Source: Filosporella fistucella (taxonomy: Eukaryota; Ascomycota; Leotiomycetes; Helotiales). From it: DNA of 64,000 nucleotides. The DNA lies in NCBI GenBank assembly GCA_030077755.1, contig JAQJZZ010000012.1, positions 62,001 through 126,000 of the forward strand, in the 5' to 3' direction. The notes below the pieces were generated by a model, which worked only from the letters and a program-made list of their open reading frames with translations, did no database searches and was not told where the DNA came from. Below are positions 21,540 through 32,329 of this stretch, in pieces. Numbering within the stretch: position 1 is the stretch's first letter; each line of letters opens with the position of its first letter. The position numbers were made by a program, and so were the translations under genes.

Positions 21540-23817
21540 ATGCTAATATTCGAAAGGCCCTGGGATTCCCGACCCGAGACTTTTGACCGTCCACCGCATA
21601 CATATCACAGCACTGACGAATTGCTTCCAGAAGAGGAACGTTTCTATCAACTATCACCGCATAACTCAGATGTCTCCTCAGGGCCCAAGTCCCGGCGGCT
21701 CGGCCGATTGAATGGATGGCAAATTGGAGCTGCTGGGTGTGTGTTTGTGGTTGGAGCCGTCCTAATTCTGAATGTGACAGTAACTATATGGGCATCTGTT
21801 GCTTTTGGTCTAGAGGGGGGGATTGGAACGATGGCAAAAGGTCCCTGCCCATCAGTGAAGAAATCCGGAATGTGGCTTCACATTGCGATCAACGTTCTCA
21901 GTACGGTATTGCTTGGAGCCAGCAATTATTGCATGCAGTGTTTATGTTCACCTACAAGGCGTGAAATCGACAAAGCCCATGCCAATCATACATGGCTTGA
22001 TATCGGAATCCAAAGTGTGAGGAATTTGTCACAGATTAAAAAGGGCAGAATGGTTCTCTGGGTACTACTTGCAACGAGCTCCATCCCACTTCATCTAATG
22101 TAATTAAATCTTCCCAGACACTGTCAAAAGACTAATAGCAACAGGTTCAACTCTGCAATATTTGTCAGTCTAACAGCGAACGAATATGTTGTAGCTGCAG
22201 TCAGTGAAGATTTCGTCATGGGCGCCAATTGGTCTATGGAAAGATTGGATCCCTTCCATCAAACTGTCCTCGCAGAAATGCAACAGGCTGCTTCGACTTA
22301 CGAAAGATTGGACAACACGACCTGTATCAGAGAGTACGGGGTGGATTATTTGTCCTCGAGGCGACATACGCTGGTTGTGGTTTTGAATAATTCCTCCGAT
22401 CCCCTCCTCGGCATCCTGGATTGGACATACAATGTTACCCAAAATAACTGGGTTTGTGGGACAACGCAAGGACCTGGCTTGACTTTGGAGACGATGGATA
22501 TCGATGACTTCGATTGTTCCATATCTGTCGCGTTATATGAGAATGAGGACTTTCTCATGGCTGGACAGCATGTTGAATATTGTCTCAGCCAAAAAGTTGA
22601 TGATGTGTGCCGATTACAATTCGCCATTCCGATCATGGTTGTTGTTTTATTCTGCAACCTTGTCAAATTCGTATGCATGTCGATCACCATCTGGTACTGC
22701 CGTGAACCAACATTTGTGACATTAGGCGATGCACTTTCCAGCCTTCTGGATAAGCCGGACAGCAATACTGTTGGGATGTGTACGGCGATGGCGAAGGATT
22801 TTGAGGATGGGAAATGGCCAGATGTGAAGCCGAAGAGGTGGGCACTTGAGAAGCATTTCCGTTTTCAGGCTGTAGGCATACGGCGATGGATTGTGTCTAA
22901 TGTGATGTGAGTTAACTTGTGTTATGCCCGACCATCTCTGACAATCGCAGATGTGGAATCGCGGTCATATCTATCACCATTCTTCTTCGTTTTGCTATAG
23001 GGCATACTACAACAGCGTAAGTGATTCCTTTTTTCCTTCGACACATGCTTATCCTGTCACAGAAGCGATCTGAAAACACTGTGGAATCTGGGTTTTGGCA
23101 CTGTAACATCAAGCTCTCTCATACGCTGGGGAACCCCTATTTTTGGCAGTCCAGGGCTTATGAAAAATGTGCTTCTTGCCAACTCTCCACAAATTATCTT
23201 ATCTTTGCTATGTGAGTAAGCTTTCCCAAATTTCATCACCTGCTGATTTCCAAGATATGGTCTACAATCGCATGTTCACCTGTATGTCGTTCTCGAAAGA
23301 ATGGCACGACCTTGCTCATCATCGTCGCCCGCTTCGCGTTACATCTCCAAAAGGATCTCAGCGATCTACTTACTTCTTGTCATTGCCATACCGATATCTC
23401 ATCCCAATCTTGATCGTCTCGGTTACAACTCATTGGATTCTGTCAGAAAGTCTATTTTTGGTCGCTATAGACGTCTTTGATGAAAATGGCAACCTTGACA
23501 GATCCGAATCTATACTTACTTGTGGATTCTCTTGTATCGCCCTAATATTTCTGATTGTGATAGGATGGCTGGTATTAATAGCTGGGGTGGGTGCAGGCTT
23601 GAGGAGGTATGAAGCTGGGATGCCGTTAGCTGGTAGCTGTAGCGCAGCACTCAGTGCAGCATGTCATCCGCCAGAAGATGAACCAGATGCGTCCTTGGTC
23701 CCTGTACAATGGGGAGTTGTGAGTATTGAAGGGGGCATAGGACATTGTGCTTTGAGTGGCAGGTATGTCAGTCCGCCTATCACATGGCGGCTGTATTGTG
23801 GAAGGATCGAGACATGA
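21540..23817 (+). CDS. DUF6536 multi-pass membrane protein
   Basis: Five exons (21540-22099, 22145-22906, 22951-23016, 23063-23211, 23255-23817) encode about 699 aa, with every phase agreeing. After about 50 cytosolic residues, GWQIGAAGCVFVVGAVLILN starts the DUF6536 region, a family restricted to filamentous fungi. The family pattern continues with CPSVKKSGMWLHIAINVLST, LLGASNYCMQCLCSPTR and HTWLDIGIQSVRNLSQI. Further membrane segments are MVLWVLLATSSIPLHLM, IPIMVVVLFCNLVKFVCMSI, CGIAVISITILLRFAIG, YLIPILIVSVTTHWILSESL and CIALIFLIVIGWLVLIAG. The loop after the third helix holds N-glycosylation sites (NTTC, NNSS, NVTQ), so it probably faces outside. Function is unknown. The C-terminus is rich in Gly, Ala and Cys. 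Confidence 0.8.
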
Positions 23818-24251
23818 ATTTCTTTATGTCCCCAAGCTGGTCTTGGTTCATGGAGGCAAAGTGTAAACTTTCTAAAGCGAACAAATTCATCTTCAAAATT
23901 ATGAAGTCTATAAAATGGTGTATCACGAGATCTCATCATCCCCTCCATCATCACCCTTGTCAAAGTTTCAGCGCCTCATGGGTTGCTCATTTGATCGTCA
24001 CGAGTGATCCACCTCATCCATTGGACGTCAAACGACTTTCCATTCAGCTTTGCCACGCGCTCTTTATCCACATCTTGCTTTTGTTGCTGCCAAGACGAAG
24101 CCTGAAACTCCACCACACCGTCGCACCATCGCGATCCCTATCTCGAACATCAACTTCATTTTCCACATAGCTGAACAACCCCGCCTTAATATTTTCTCTC
24201 GGACAACTTAAGAATATTCCACACGATTTTGACATACTTGGTACTGCCACC
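23818..24251. other. Intergenic region before phospholipase D
   Basis: About 430 nt with no supportable coding frame. It should contain the phospholipase D promoter. A TATAAAA lies near 23909, about 340 nt before the ATG, which is rather far for a TATA box. Confidence 0.45.
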
Positions 24252-27114
24252 ATGTCATTCTTTAGCGATGCCAAAAATGCTTTCGAGAGCTTCACTTCAG
24301 GTCTCAAGACAGAAATCGGCAGAGTAGAAGATGCTGTGGAGCCGGAACTTCATTCTCATACTACGGTAGGAGGTAGCTGCCATGATCTTCATATCCATAA
24401 TCGCGACAATCGATATCACAGCTTTGCACCTCCTCGTCATGGAAATGAAGCAAAGTGGTTCGTGGATGGATGTGGATACATGTGGGCTGTATCCGTTGCG
24501 ATAGAGGAAGCTCAACAAAGTATCTGGATTTTGGATTGGTGGCTGAGTCCAGGTAAGATCTCCCCGAAGAAGCCTGATCGCCGGGGTGACTGACATGAGA
24601 TAGAACTGTACTTGCGACGACCACCTTCTCAGAATGAGAATTATCGCATCGATCGTATGCTCCTTGCGGCTGCTGAAAGAGGAGTAAAAGTCAACGTAAT
24701 TGTGTACAAGGAGGTTGCTCAGATTTTGACACGTAAGTGTACGACAGCTCTAATCTGACACTGACTGACATCCACAGTGTGTTCAGAACATACTAAGAAA
24801 GCTCTGGAGCTGCATGAAAATATTGCGGTATTCCGTCATCCAGACCATGCACCAAGTGGTCAAGTCATTGAATCCGAGCTCCTGTCGGGCATTAAGAATT
24901 TTTCGCTCAAATCACTTCAACTAGCAGACATTCCATCAGACACTTTCAAGGCACTCTATGGAGTCAATAAGGATGTCATTCTCTACTGGGCCCATCACGA
25001 AAAACTATGTCTTGTTGATGGTAACATTGCCTTCATGGGTGGCCTTGACTTATGCTTCGGTCGTTGGGACACGAACAATCATCCACTGGCTGACGCGCAT
25101 CCTACTGATGTAAGTCAGGCGCTATTCCCAGGTCAAGACTTCAACAATGCTCGGGTCTTTGATTTTGAGGATGTCACAAATTGGGAGAACAATAAATTAG
25201 ATCGCACAAAGAATTCTCGCATGGGTTGGTCTGATGTGTCGATTTGCATCCGTGGTCCGGTCGTTGAAGATATAAAGGCTCATTTCGCTCAGAGATGGAA
25301 TTTCATTTTTGATGAGAAGTACAATGTCAGAAATGATCCCAGATATACCAGTCTTTCGCTGTCGGAAGATGACATCCCGGACGGGTATTACAAACTAGAT
25401 GGCAAGAATGTGAACTCGCTTTTGGGTGGTGGCGGAGATTCTGAAGATGCAGACCGACCAGCCGAAGAAACTCAAGAAGCCGAAGAGAGTGGCGTGCACC
25501 ATCATCGCTTTCATCTTCCAGGTGGAAATGGAAGTATCTTTGACAGAATGCGTTCAGGATTTGGAGAGCAAGGCCCTTCTGATTACCAGCAAGAACCTTC
25601 AGGAACTTCGATTCAGCTTGTGAGAAGCTGCACGAGATGGAGTAATGGCGTTTCAACAGAAGTAAGATATCTTGAATCGAGGATGAATGAAGCTAATCTC
25701 CCAGCACTCTATCGCAAATGCGTACATGGACATTATTCGAGACAGCCAACATTTTGTGTACATTGAAAATCAATTCTTCATCACAGCCACTGACGACGAG
25801 CAACATCCAGTTCGGAACAAGATTGGTGCGGCGCTTGTAGAACGCATCGTTCGAGCATACCAGAACGGCGAGCGATATAAAGTGATTGTTTGCATGCCAG
25901 CTGTCCCAGCTTTTGCAGGTGACTTACACGCTGACGACAGTCTTGGTACACGTGCCATCATGGAATATCAATACCAGAGCATTTGTCGAGGTGGCCATAG
26001 TATCATGGAGGCTATCGAGAGAGCGGGCGTACCCGATGCAAAACAGTACATTCGATTTTACAATCTTCGCAACTATGATCGCATTAATGCTGGTACGGCG
26101 ATGTCTCAGGTTGAGGAAGCAAGTGGGGTTGGTTACGAAGGCGCACGAAGAGAACATGATGATATGGTTGGAGCTGGGTATGATGGAGATGGTGAGGGAA
26201 CTGGAGCTCAGGCTGGACAGCCAAACGAAAACTACGATCGGTATCAGCAAGCTGGCTCTCAAGTAAATGATGGCAGCAAGTATGATTCTGTCAGTGAATG
26301 TTACATGGATGGTGGAGCTCCCATTAATGAGATTCCTTGGTCTGGAAGTGAGGAGGCAGAAATGAATGCATATGTCAGCGAAGGTAAGTTTGCACCTTTC
26401 TCACTGTGCTCTGCTAACAAAATAGAACTCTACATACACTCGAAGATCCTCATCGCAGACGATAAAGTCGTGATTTGTGGTTCCGCAAACCTCAATGATC
26501 GATCTCAACTCGGTTATCACGACTCAGAAATCGCAGTCGTGATCGAGGACCCCTCTTCTGTAGACTCGGAGATGAATCACGAACCCTATCAGGCTTCTGC
26601 ATTCGCTGCATCGCTTCGTCGACAGCTTTTCCGGAAGCATCTAGGTTTGCTACCATGGCAAGACCCAGCTAGGCCTGATGCGAATTTTATGCCTATTGAT
26701 AAGGATCCAAATGCCTACGATTGGGGCTCACCAGCTGATGCCCTTGTTCGAGATCCTCTATCTAATGAGTTCGATGAGTTATGGAACAGAACTGCCGCTG
26801 TCAACACAGAAGTATTTACCAAAGCCTTTCATTCCATTCCTGCGGATAACGTTCGCGATTGGTCGCAATACGAAGAATTTTTCCAGAAATTGTTTGTTCC
26901 TGAGGGGAAGGAAGGTGAGGAGCAGCAACCAGCAAAGTATGAGTATGGACATGTGGTTCAAGAAGAGTTCCCAGGAGGGGTTGGGGAGTTGAAAGAATGG
27001 CTTGGAAGAGTTAGAGGGACATTGGTGGAGATGCCATTGAAGTTTATGGAAGACGTGGATTTTGCGAAGGAAGGATTGAAGCTGAATGCGTTGACTGACG
27101 AGGTTTATACTTGA
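24252..27114 (+). CDS. Phospholipase D (two HKD motifs, no PX/PH domain)
   Basis: Five exons (24252-24552, 24604-24732, 24778-25661, 25705-26383, 26426-27114) encode about 893 aa. Phospholipase D hydrolyses phosphatidylcholine to phosphatidic acid and choline by a two-HKD mechanism. HKD1 reads HHEKLCLVD (near residue 217), followed by AFMGGLDLCFGRWD. HKD2 reads IHSKILIADDKVVICGSANLNDRS (near residue 669). Between them are the conserved FVYIENQFFI segment and a long acidic/Gly-rich insertion (about 380-430) that is probably disordered. Unlike yeast Spo14, there is no N-terminal PX or PH domain: the protein starts close to the catalytic region (MWAVSVAIEEAQQSIWILDW). It may therefore be the shorter, soluble class of fungal phospholipase D. 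The first residues form an amphipathic helix that could touch membranes. Confidence 0.9.
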
Positions 27115-27201
27115 GCTCACAGCCAAAAAGAAATCACTCATAAATAGTAAATAGTCCCTGTGAAGGTTTAATATCAGTAAAGGAAAGGGCAAAATGGTAA
27201 T

Positions 27202-27282
27202 TTCCGGTACGGGGAATCGAACCCCGAGCTCGGCCGATTTCATGATGAAAAGGCCATATGTTAACCATTACACTATACCGGA
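27202..27282 (-). tRNA. tRNA-Glu (UUC) with a 9-nt intron
   Basis: Read on the minus strand, the 81-nt gene folds into a full cloverleaf. The 7-bp acceptor pairs TCCGGTA with TACCGGA, with discriminator A. The D-stem is GTGT/ACAT, the anticodon stem TGGCC/GGCCG, and the T-arm CGGGG-TTCGATT-CCCCG. The anticodon loop region has 16 nt instead of 7. Taking TTTTCA as positions 32-37 puts UUC at 34-36 and leaves a 9-nt intron (TCATGAAAT) after position 37, the canonical site. Internal A and B boxes are present. The CCA tail is not encoded, as normal in eukaryotes. Confidence 0.9.
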
Positions 27283-28314
27283 GATGGTTGATGTCAGCAG
27301 ATGCTTATTCAAATTTATTAACAACATTGATTGGCACAGTAAACGAAATCAAATGCACAACCCTAGCTATGCAAACCTAGTAAACTATAATCGTTTAACA
27401 ACATAGGTCAGTGATTACTATTTCTCAAGATTCACAAAATCAATAAATGAAGCACTGTTTAAACCTCATCGCGATTTATACCCTGACTGCTTTTAGCTTG
27501 CTCTCGCTCAATATTTTGAAGTGACCGTTCAAGTCGCTTCTTGCACAACAGGTGGGGCGACAGTTTTGGCGATTCCTCGGCTAAGCCGATTGCTCGCTAA
27601 GTCGAGATCATAGAAGGGGCAGCTTGTGGGTACAGATCATATAGTGAATTTCGGAACCATCATCGACGCTTGGCAGTATGTTTGGTGAAATAAGGGACGA
27701 TAGAAAGAATGCACTTCTATTTTATTCAAGATTATTCTAGCAGAGTTCAAATCAAAGACGAAGTGTCAGAACACTTTTATGTCGTGATGGGTAGCGCAGT
27801 CATCGATGCAGAAGCGAGACGACCATTTAGTTAGGAATGACTTGAAAGGAATACAGAAAAACAATAGTTCACTTATTTGCTTGCTCCCTTCTCCGAGTTT
27901 TCTCTGATTTCGTTGCTTTAAGAAGCACGCCTTTTATCATCGGGGTTTGAAATTTGAATCCCACTATTCTATTCATTAATTGCGAGCAATCTGCTTTGAT
28001 AAATTGATCAGATTCTTTTATACGTCAATATCAATATCTTCTCGGCATAGCAACATTGTAGATTGTTCTGGTGAACTTCCATTGTGTAGTTCTTCAATGC
28101 ATACACTCTTTGACAATTGTCCAATCATCTGCAGGCCATCAAGACACATTGTTCTTTTCCTTTCACCCTCAAACCCCTTTCCTTTCACAGATTCACATCT
28201 AACAAAGAGCATACAAAGACTTTGTGGTCAAATTCACATTTAACCTAACCGCACTGCTTTTTTACAGACTCCAATCTACAACAATCTTTTCTATACCCCT
28301 CCATTTCCCTACAT
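27283..28314. other. Intergenic region
   Basis: About 1 kb of AT-rich sequence with no supportable coding frame. The last 300 nt before 28315 are pyrimidine-rich, as in many fungal promoters and 5' leaders. Confidence 0.45.
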
Positions 28315-28653
28315 ATGTCCCACTTCGCCCAGTCAATTCTCTCCTACCTCAAACACAAGTTCAACACCTTCCTCGACATGTGCCATAATACATATCATCA
28401 ATACATGTGCGGCCATGTAGCCCATGAGTCCCTGCAAGAATGTGCAGTGGCAACTCTAGGGGGCTGGTCGTTGGGAGGAGAGGGTTGTATCATTATATCT
28501 GCAACCGAGAATCGAGTCAAGCAGTGCACAGCTTGCGGTGACTGGGCGAAGAAGGAGGCAGCAGGGATAAGAGATGATCGTGACAGATTGAAGAGGGGTG
28601 AACAGCCAAGGGCTGCTACTTTCGTATCTTTCCCACGTTTTGAAGGAGCTTGA
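28315..28653 (+). CDS. Small Cys/His-containing protein of unknown function
   Basis: An open frame of 112 aa; an inner ATG at 28378 would give 91 aa. The core has a regular set of Cys and His: MCHNTYHQYMCGHV, HESLQECAV and KQCTACGDWAKKEA. The paired CxxC and the CGH segment suggest a small zinc-binding module. The C-terminus is basic and then hydrophobic (AATFVSFPRF). No signal peptide was found. The family is not recognised. Support comes from the Cys/His pattern and the pyrimidine-rich leader upstream. Confidence 0.5.
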   Translation: MSHFAQSILSYLKHKFNTFLDMCHNTYHQYMCGHVAHESLQECAVATLGGWSLGGEGCIIISATENRVKQCTACGDWAKKEAAGIRDDRDRLKRGEQPRAATFVSFPRFEGA

Positions 28654-29061
28654 GGTGAGAACCAAGGTAAGTACCACTTGTGTCGGGGTGTGGATGGTGT
28701 ACTGCCGCGTAGCAACATTGTCGCACCGTAGACTAATTCAACTTTCGGAGTAATTGTATGGTACAAGTTCAGTGATTATATTTTGTCTGACATTGAAAAT
28801 GTTCCCACATGCGTGAAGGCTCACCTGCCTCATTCCGCGTCAAATGGTTGTCGTCCCAACAGGAACACCTTCATGGCAAGGTTTTTCAACTGACGATTTC
28901 GTCGTTATGAGAACAACAATCTCTTCATCGTTGCACGTTTACCCACTCTTACCTGTATACGTTATGATCCATTTCACATATAGCCTAAATAATATCTATC
29001 GTCTCCAATTCCTTACCATCAAAGCGAGCATATAAACCAGATCTACTAAATCCTTTCGCAC

Positions 29062-30033
29062 CTACTTTGCGATGATTTCGTATGACGAGATACTTGCGCG
29101 CGTCACTTTCTCAAACAGGGACTGCTGGATCTGGAACAACAAGCCTGTGGAAATATCGATTTTAGGTGTGTTATATTCCTCTGCGAGACATGTCGTGGAG
29201 AATACTCCACCACCTGGACGCGCTTGGCTGAGACTAGACCGAAGGTTTTTCATCGGGAATCTTTTCTGTTTTCGAGAGAATCTCCTGGAAAAAGTCTGAC
29301 ACGCTCTTTTCCTTAGCTTTGCTGACATTGCGCTCGAATCTTGTCGATTGGCAGAAGTGTTAGATTCACTGGAAGTAATTCCTGATGCGGCGTTAATATC
29401 CTCATTTTTGTCAGCTTTCATACTTTCTTTCAGATGAGTTCTCTGCTTTCTGTCACTCTTATTCAAAATATCTTTGAAAAAGTTAGTTACATCCGATTCT
29501 TCATAGGCTCCCAGTGCCTCACCTACCTTCTCATCGGCTGCCGCATCAGTCTGTTCATCAGGAGGTGGCGGGTTCTTGCTCATTCTCAACATTCGTCTTC
29601 GAAAAGCTCGAAAGTCTGTCATGTTAATTGGATCGGCTTCTCGTTTTTCCAGCGGTTCTGGCTTATCTTTGCAGGTTTCGCAGATAGAAGAGATGGTGCA
29701 GTACCATTCTTCGGTATTCTCGTCTCCTTTGAAATTTGGTTTTGCGGGGAATTCTGTGTCCTTGTTGATAATGTTATACTTCCCCTCGCAGAGGGGGCAG
29801 ACATGACGTTCAACACACGTCCCTGGTTCAATCTTGAGCAAATCGAGCTTTTCAATGATAATATTTGTGGGAGAGGGCACGAAGTCCGTAATATCAGTCG
29901 CCGCAGAGTTATTAGAAGAGCGAGCACTCTCCGAATTGTCTGACCAGGTCGTCATGACCACCTCCAATTTTGGCCATGCCGGCATTTTGAGGGTTGCTGT
30001 TGTCCCGAATATTTTTGTCGTACTTGCAGACAT
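29062..30033 (-). CDS. Uncharacterised protein with a Cys-rich zinc-ribbon-like segment
   Basis: A single-exon frame of 323 aa. The N-terminal half contains HVCPLCEGKYNIINK and WYCTISSICETCKDK, that is, paired Cys motifs that could hold one zinc. The remainder is charged and probably disordered, with an acidic stretch (DEQTDAAADEKVGEALGAYEE), a Ser/Asn-rich segment and a basic, Arg/Lys-rich region (RKRACQTFSRRFSRKQKRF) that could bind nucleic acid or serve as a nuclear signal. No known family is recognised. It faces the alcohol dehydrogenase gene across a gap of about 950 nt. The length of the open frame and its composition argue against chance. Confidence 0.55.
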   Translation of the reverse strand: MSASTTKIFGTTATLKMPAWPKLEVVMTTWSDNSESARSSNNSAATDITDFVPSPTNIIIEKLDLLKIEPGTCVERHVCPLCEGKYNIINKDTEFPAKPNFKGDENTEEWYCTISSICETCKDKPEPLEKREADPINMTDFRAFRRRMLRMSKNPPPPDEQTDAAADEKVGEALGAYEESDVTNFFKDILNKSDRKQRTHLKESMKADKNEDINAASGITSSESNTSANRQDSSAMSAKLRKRACQTFSRRFSRKQKRFPMKNLRSSLSQARPGGGVFSTTCLAEEYNTPKIDISTGLLFQIQQSLFEKVTRASISSYEIIAK

Positions 30034-30980
30034 CTGGTTGATGTCTTCTGTTACTAATAAAAATCAAGCAGTCATGGCTTCGAAGAAATGCGCTGGGTCT
30101 TCTTGCTATACATCGTGTTTCTTTGTTCGTGTATACATGATACAATGTGCGGCACTTCGAAATGATCAAAGAGTGCTTCAGCGATTGCAAAGATAAAGGA
30201 CTGCAATCTCTATGCATTGTCTGCCAACTTGAAGCAATGAGTCATGATTGAACCTCCATGTGCCTGTGTTCATGAGGTAGCAGCTCACCTTTAACTTTAG
30301 AGATCACCGAGCTTTTGTGCTCCCCATCACTTGGAAATTATAGTACCATTGAAATTGGTACCAGGTAGTAAACTAGTGTATGACTACCTCCTAATCTTGA
30401 GTATTGAATGAACAGATACTTACATATTCTACGCTCAAGCTGACATTGAAATTTCAAAGTGTTGGCGTTGAGATGTGGCACCAGTCACGTCTACGTATGA
30501 CATTTGGTATCGTCTTTCGTCTTCCAGATTAAAACCTTGGCTTGGGGCTCACGGATCTATTCATAGAGAAGAATTCATAGCTGAAATACACTTCCTAAGA
30601 TGTTCCCACTCACTTGGCAACCTTCCCTCATTCAACTTCGTCCTGGGTAGCCAATAGCCTATCTGCAAGAACATAGACAAAAGTGTGGAGCAAGAGCGGC
30701 GAAAACAGTCACTTGCCTATTCTCCAAGTCAGATTCTCCCCTGCTTGCTGATTCGCTTATGATTACTCTTCCTCAATTTTGCCCTTCACGGTGAAAGCTG
30801 ATATGATCGCTTACTGCACAACATCTCATGTCATGTCAGCTTCATTTGCCGAGTCTAAGGGTTATAATTTCTCGTGTGAGATGATATATATGCTTCCAGC
30901 TTCCTATTCCTCGATTCAATCATTAACACTCGTGCCTATCCTCTTTCTCTTTACTTCAAGTTTACTTTTCGAAGTTCAAA
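30034..30980. other. Divergent intergenic region
   Basis: About 950 nt between the Cys-rich gene (minus) and the alcohol dehydrogenase (plus). Several short frames exist but none is supportable. It presumably holds both promoters; the 60 nt before the dehydrogenase ATG are pyrimidine-rich. Confidence 0.45.
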
Positions 30981-32277
30981 ATGTCCAAACGCAAACTCGC
31001 TCAAATGGAGGCTGTGGTCTGGGAAGGGAAGCCTAACAAAGTGGCTGTTAAGCATGTTTCCAAGCCCAGTATCCTACATGCTCTTGACGCCGTCGTTCGT
31101 CTTACCAGCGCAGGTATTTGTGGCACGGATCTCCACATTCTGCATGGGCGTATCACTTCTGCGAAGCCTGGCCTGATACTGGGCCACGAAATGGTAGGCA
31201 TAGTTGATCAAGTTGGAAAAGGTGTCACTACTCTCAAGGAAGGAGATAGAGTGTTGGTGTATGACGGTGCAAGTTGTGGGTTCTGCGATAATTGCGTCAA
31301 GAATCAGAGACAGTACTGTGAGACTGTGAACGAACCCTTTGAAGGAAACTTTCTTGGGATCCCACAGCAGGGAATGAAGTTAGATGGAGGCCAAGGTAAA
31401 TAATTCTTCCTACTGCTGAAGTGTGGCTGACATGGTTCAGCTGAATTTGTACGAGTTCCATTTGCCGAGCAAGGAACGGTCGTGCTCCCAAAGGGAACAG
31501 ATCACGAACTTGATTACCTATTGCTCTGCGATATCTGGCCTACAGCTTGGACTTGTCTCGACAACTCCGGCTTCGAAGTTGGCGACGCTGTTGCGGTGTT
31601 TGGAGCTGGTAAGGTCACCATATTGCTACTGATCTATTGACAGCTGACACTCTCAGGTCCCGTTGGTCTTCTCTGTGCATACTCAGCTCTCCTTCGTGGA
31701 GCAAGTAAGGTATACTGCATCGATAAAGTCTCGGCCCGTCTCGCAACTGCTCGAAGTATTGGTGCAATCCCAATTGATTTCTCAAGTGTTGACCCTGTCG
31801 CCGAGATCATGAAAAGAGAGACACTAGGTGTTGACAGGGCCTGTGACTGCATTGGCTATGAGTGCGAAAATGCAAAAGGAGAGAATGTACCCAATTTGGT
31901 CATTTCACAAGCAATCAACGTGGTTGGAACAGGAGGTGGAATTGGTGTCATTGGTGTTTATGTTCCCGATGACCCAGGTATTTGCTCTCATTCTTTTGGA
32001 GGTCGATTCTGACTTGGTAGTTGCACCCACCAACGAAACAAAGAAAGGCATTCTCGAGATACCCTTCGCTGCACTCTGGGGAAAGGGGATATCCATGAAA
32101 GGTGGTCCGGTTGCACCTCACGTACATCACCAAAAACTGCGACAATTGATCGAAAGTGGAAAGGCAAATCTTGATTTCGTATGGGGCAAGGAAATCAGTA
32201 TTCACGAGGCACCAAGAACATACCGTGAATTCTCTGATCGCGAGATCTTGAAACCTGTCATTCGCTTCAAGAATTAG
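30981..32277 (+). CDS. Zinc-dependent alcohol dehydrogenase (MDR; formaldehyde-dehydrogenase-like)
   Basis: Four exons (30981-31395, 31441-31608, 31657-31977, 32021-32277) encode about 386 aa. This is a medium-chain dehydrogenase/reductase. Catalytic zinc ligands sit in SAGICGTDLHILHG and LGHEMVG; the structural zinc has four Cys in CGFCDNCVKNQRQYC. The NAD(P)-binding fold begins FGAGPVGLLCAYSALLRGA, followed by YCIDKVSARLATARSIGA. The domain layout and the DCIGYE segment resemble glutathione-independent formaldehyde dehydrogenases, but the substrate cannot be fixed; many fungal members act on alcohols or polyols. Its stop lies 53 nt from the stop of the [15 protein letters not shown]/beta hydrolase. 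All exon phases agree. Confidence 0.85.
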
Positions 32278-32329
32278 ACAATCTGTCGAGGAGCTTGTCA
32301 TAGTGTAATTTATTTCAATCCGCCTCCAG

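Noticed and set aside
25924..26262. 112-codon minus-strand frame inside phospholipase D
   Set aside because: It lies wholly opposite a conserved exon and has no family features.
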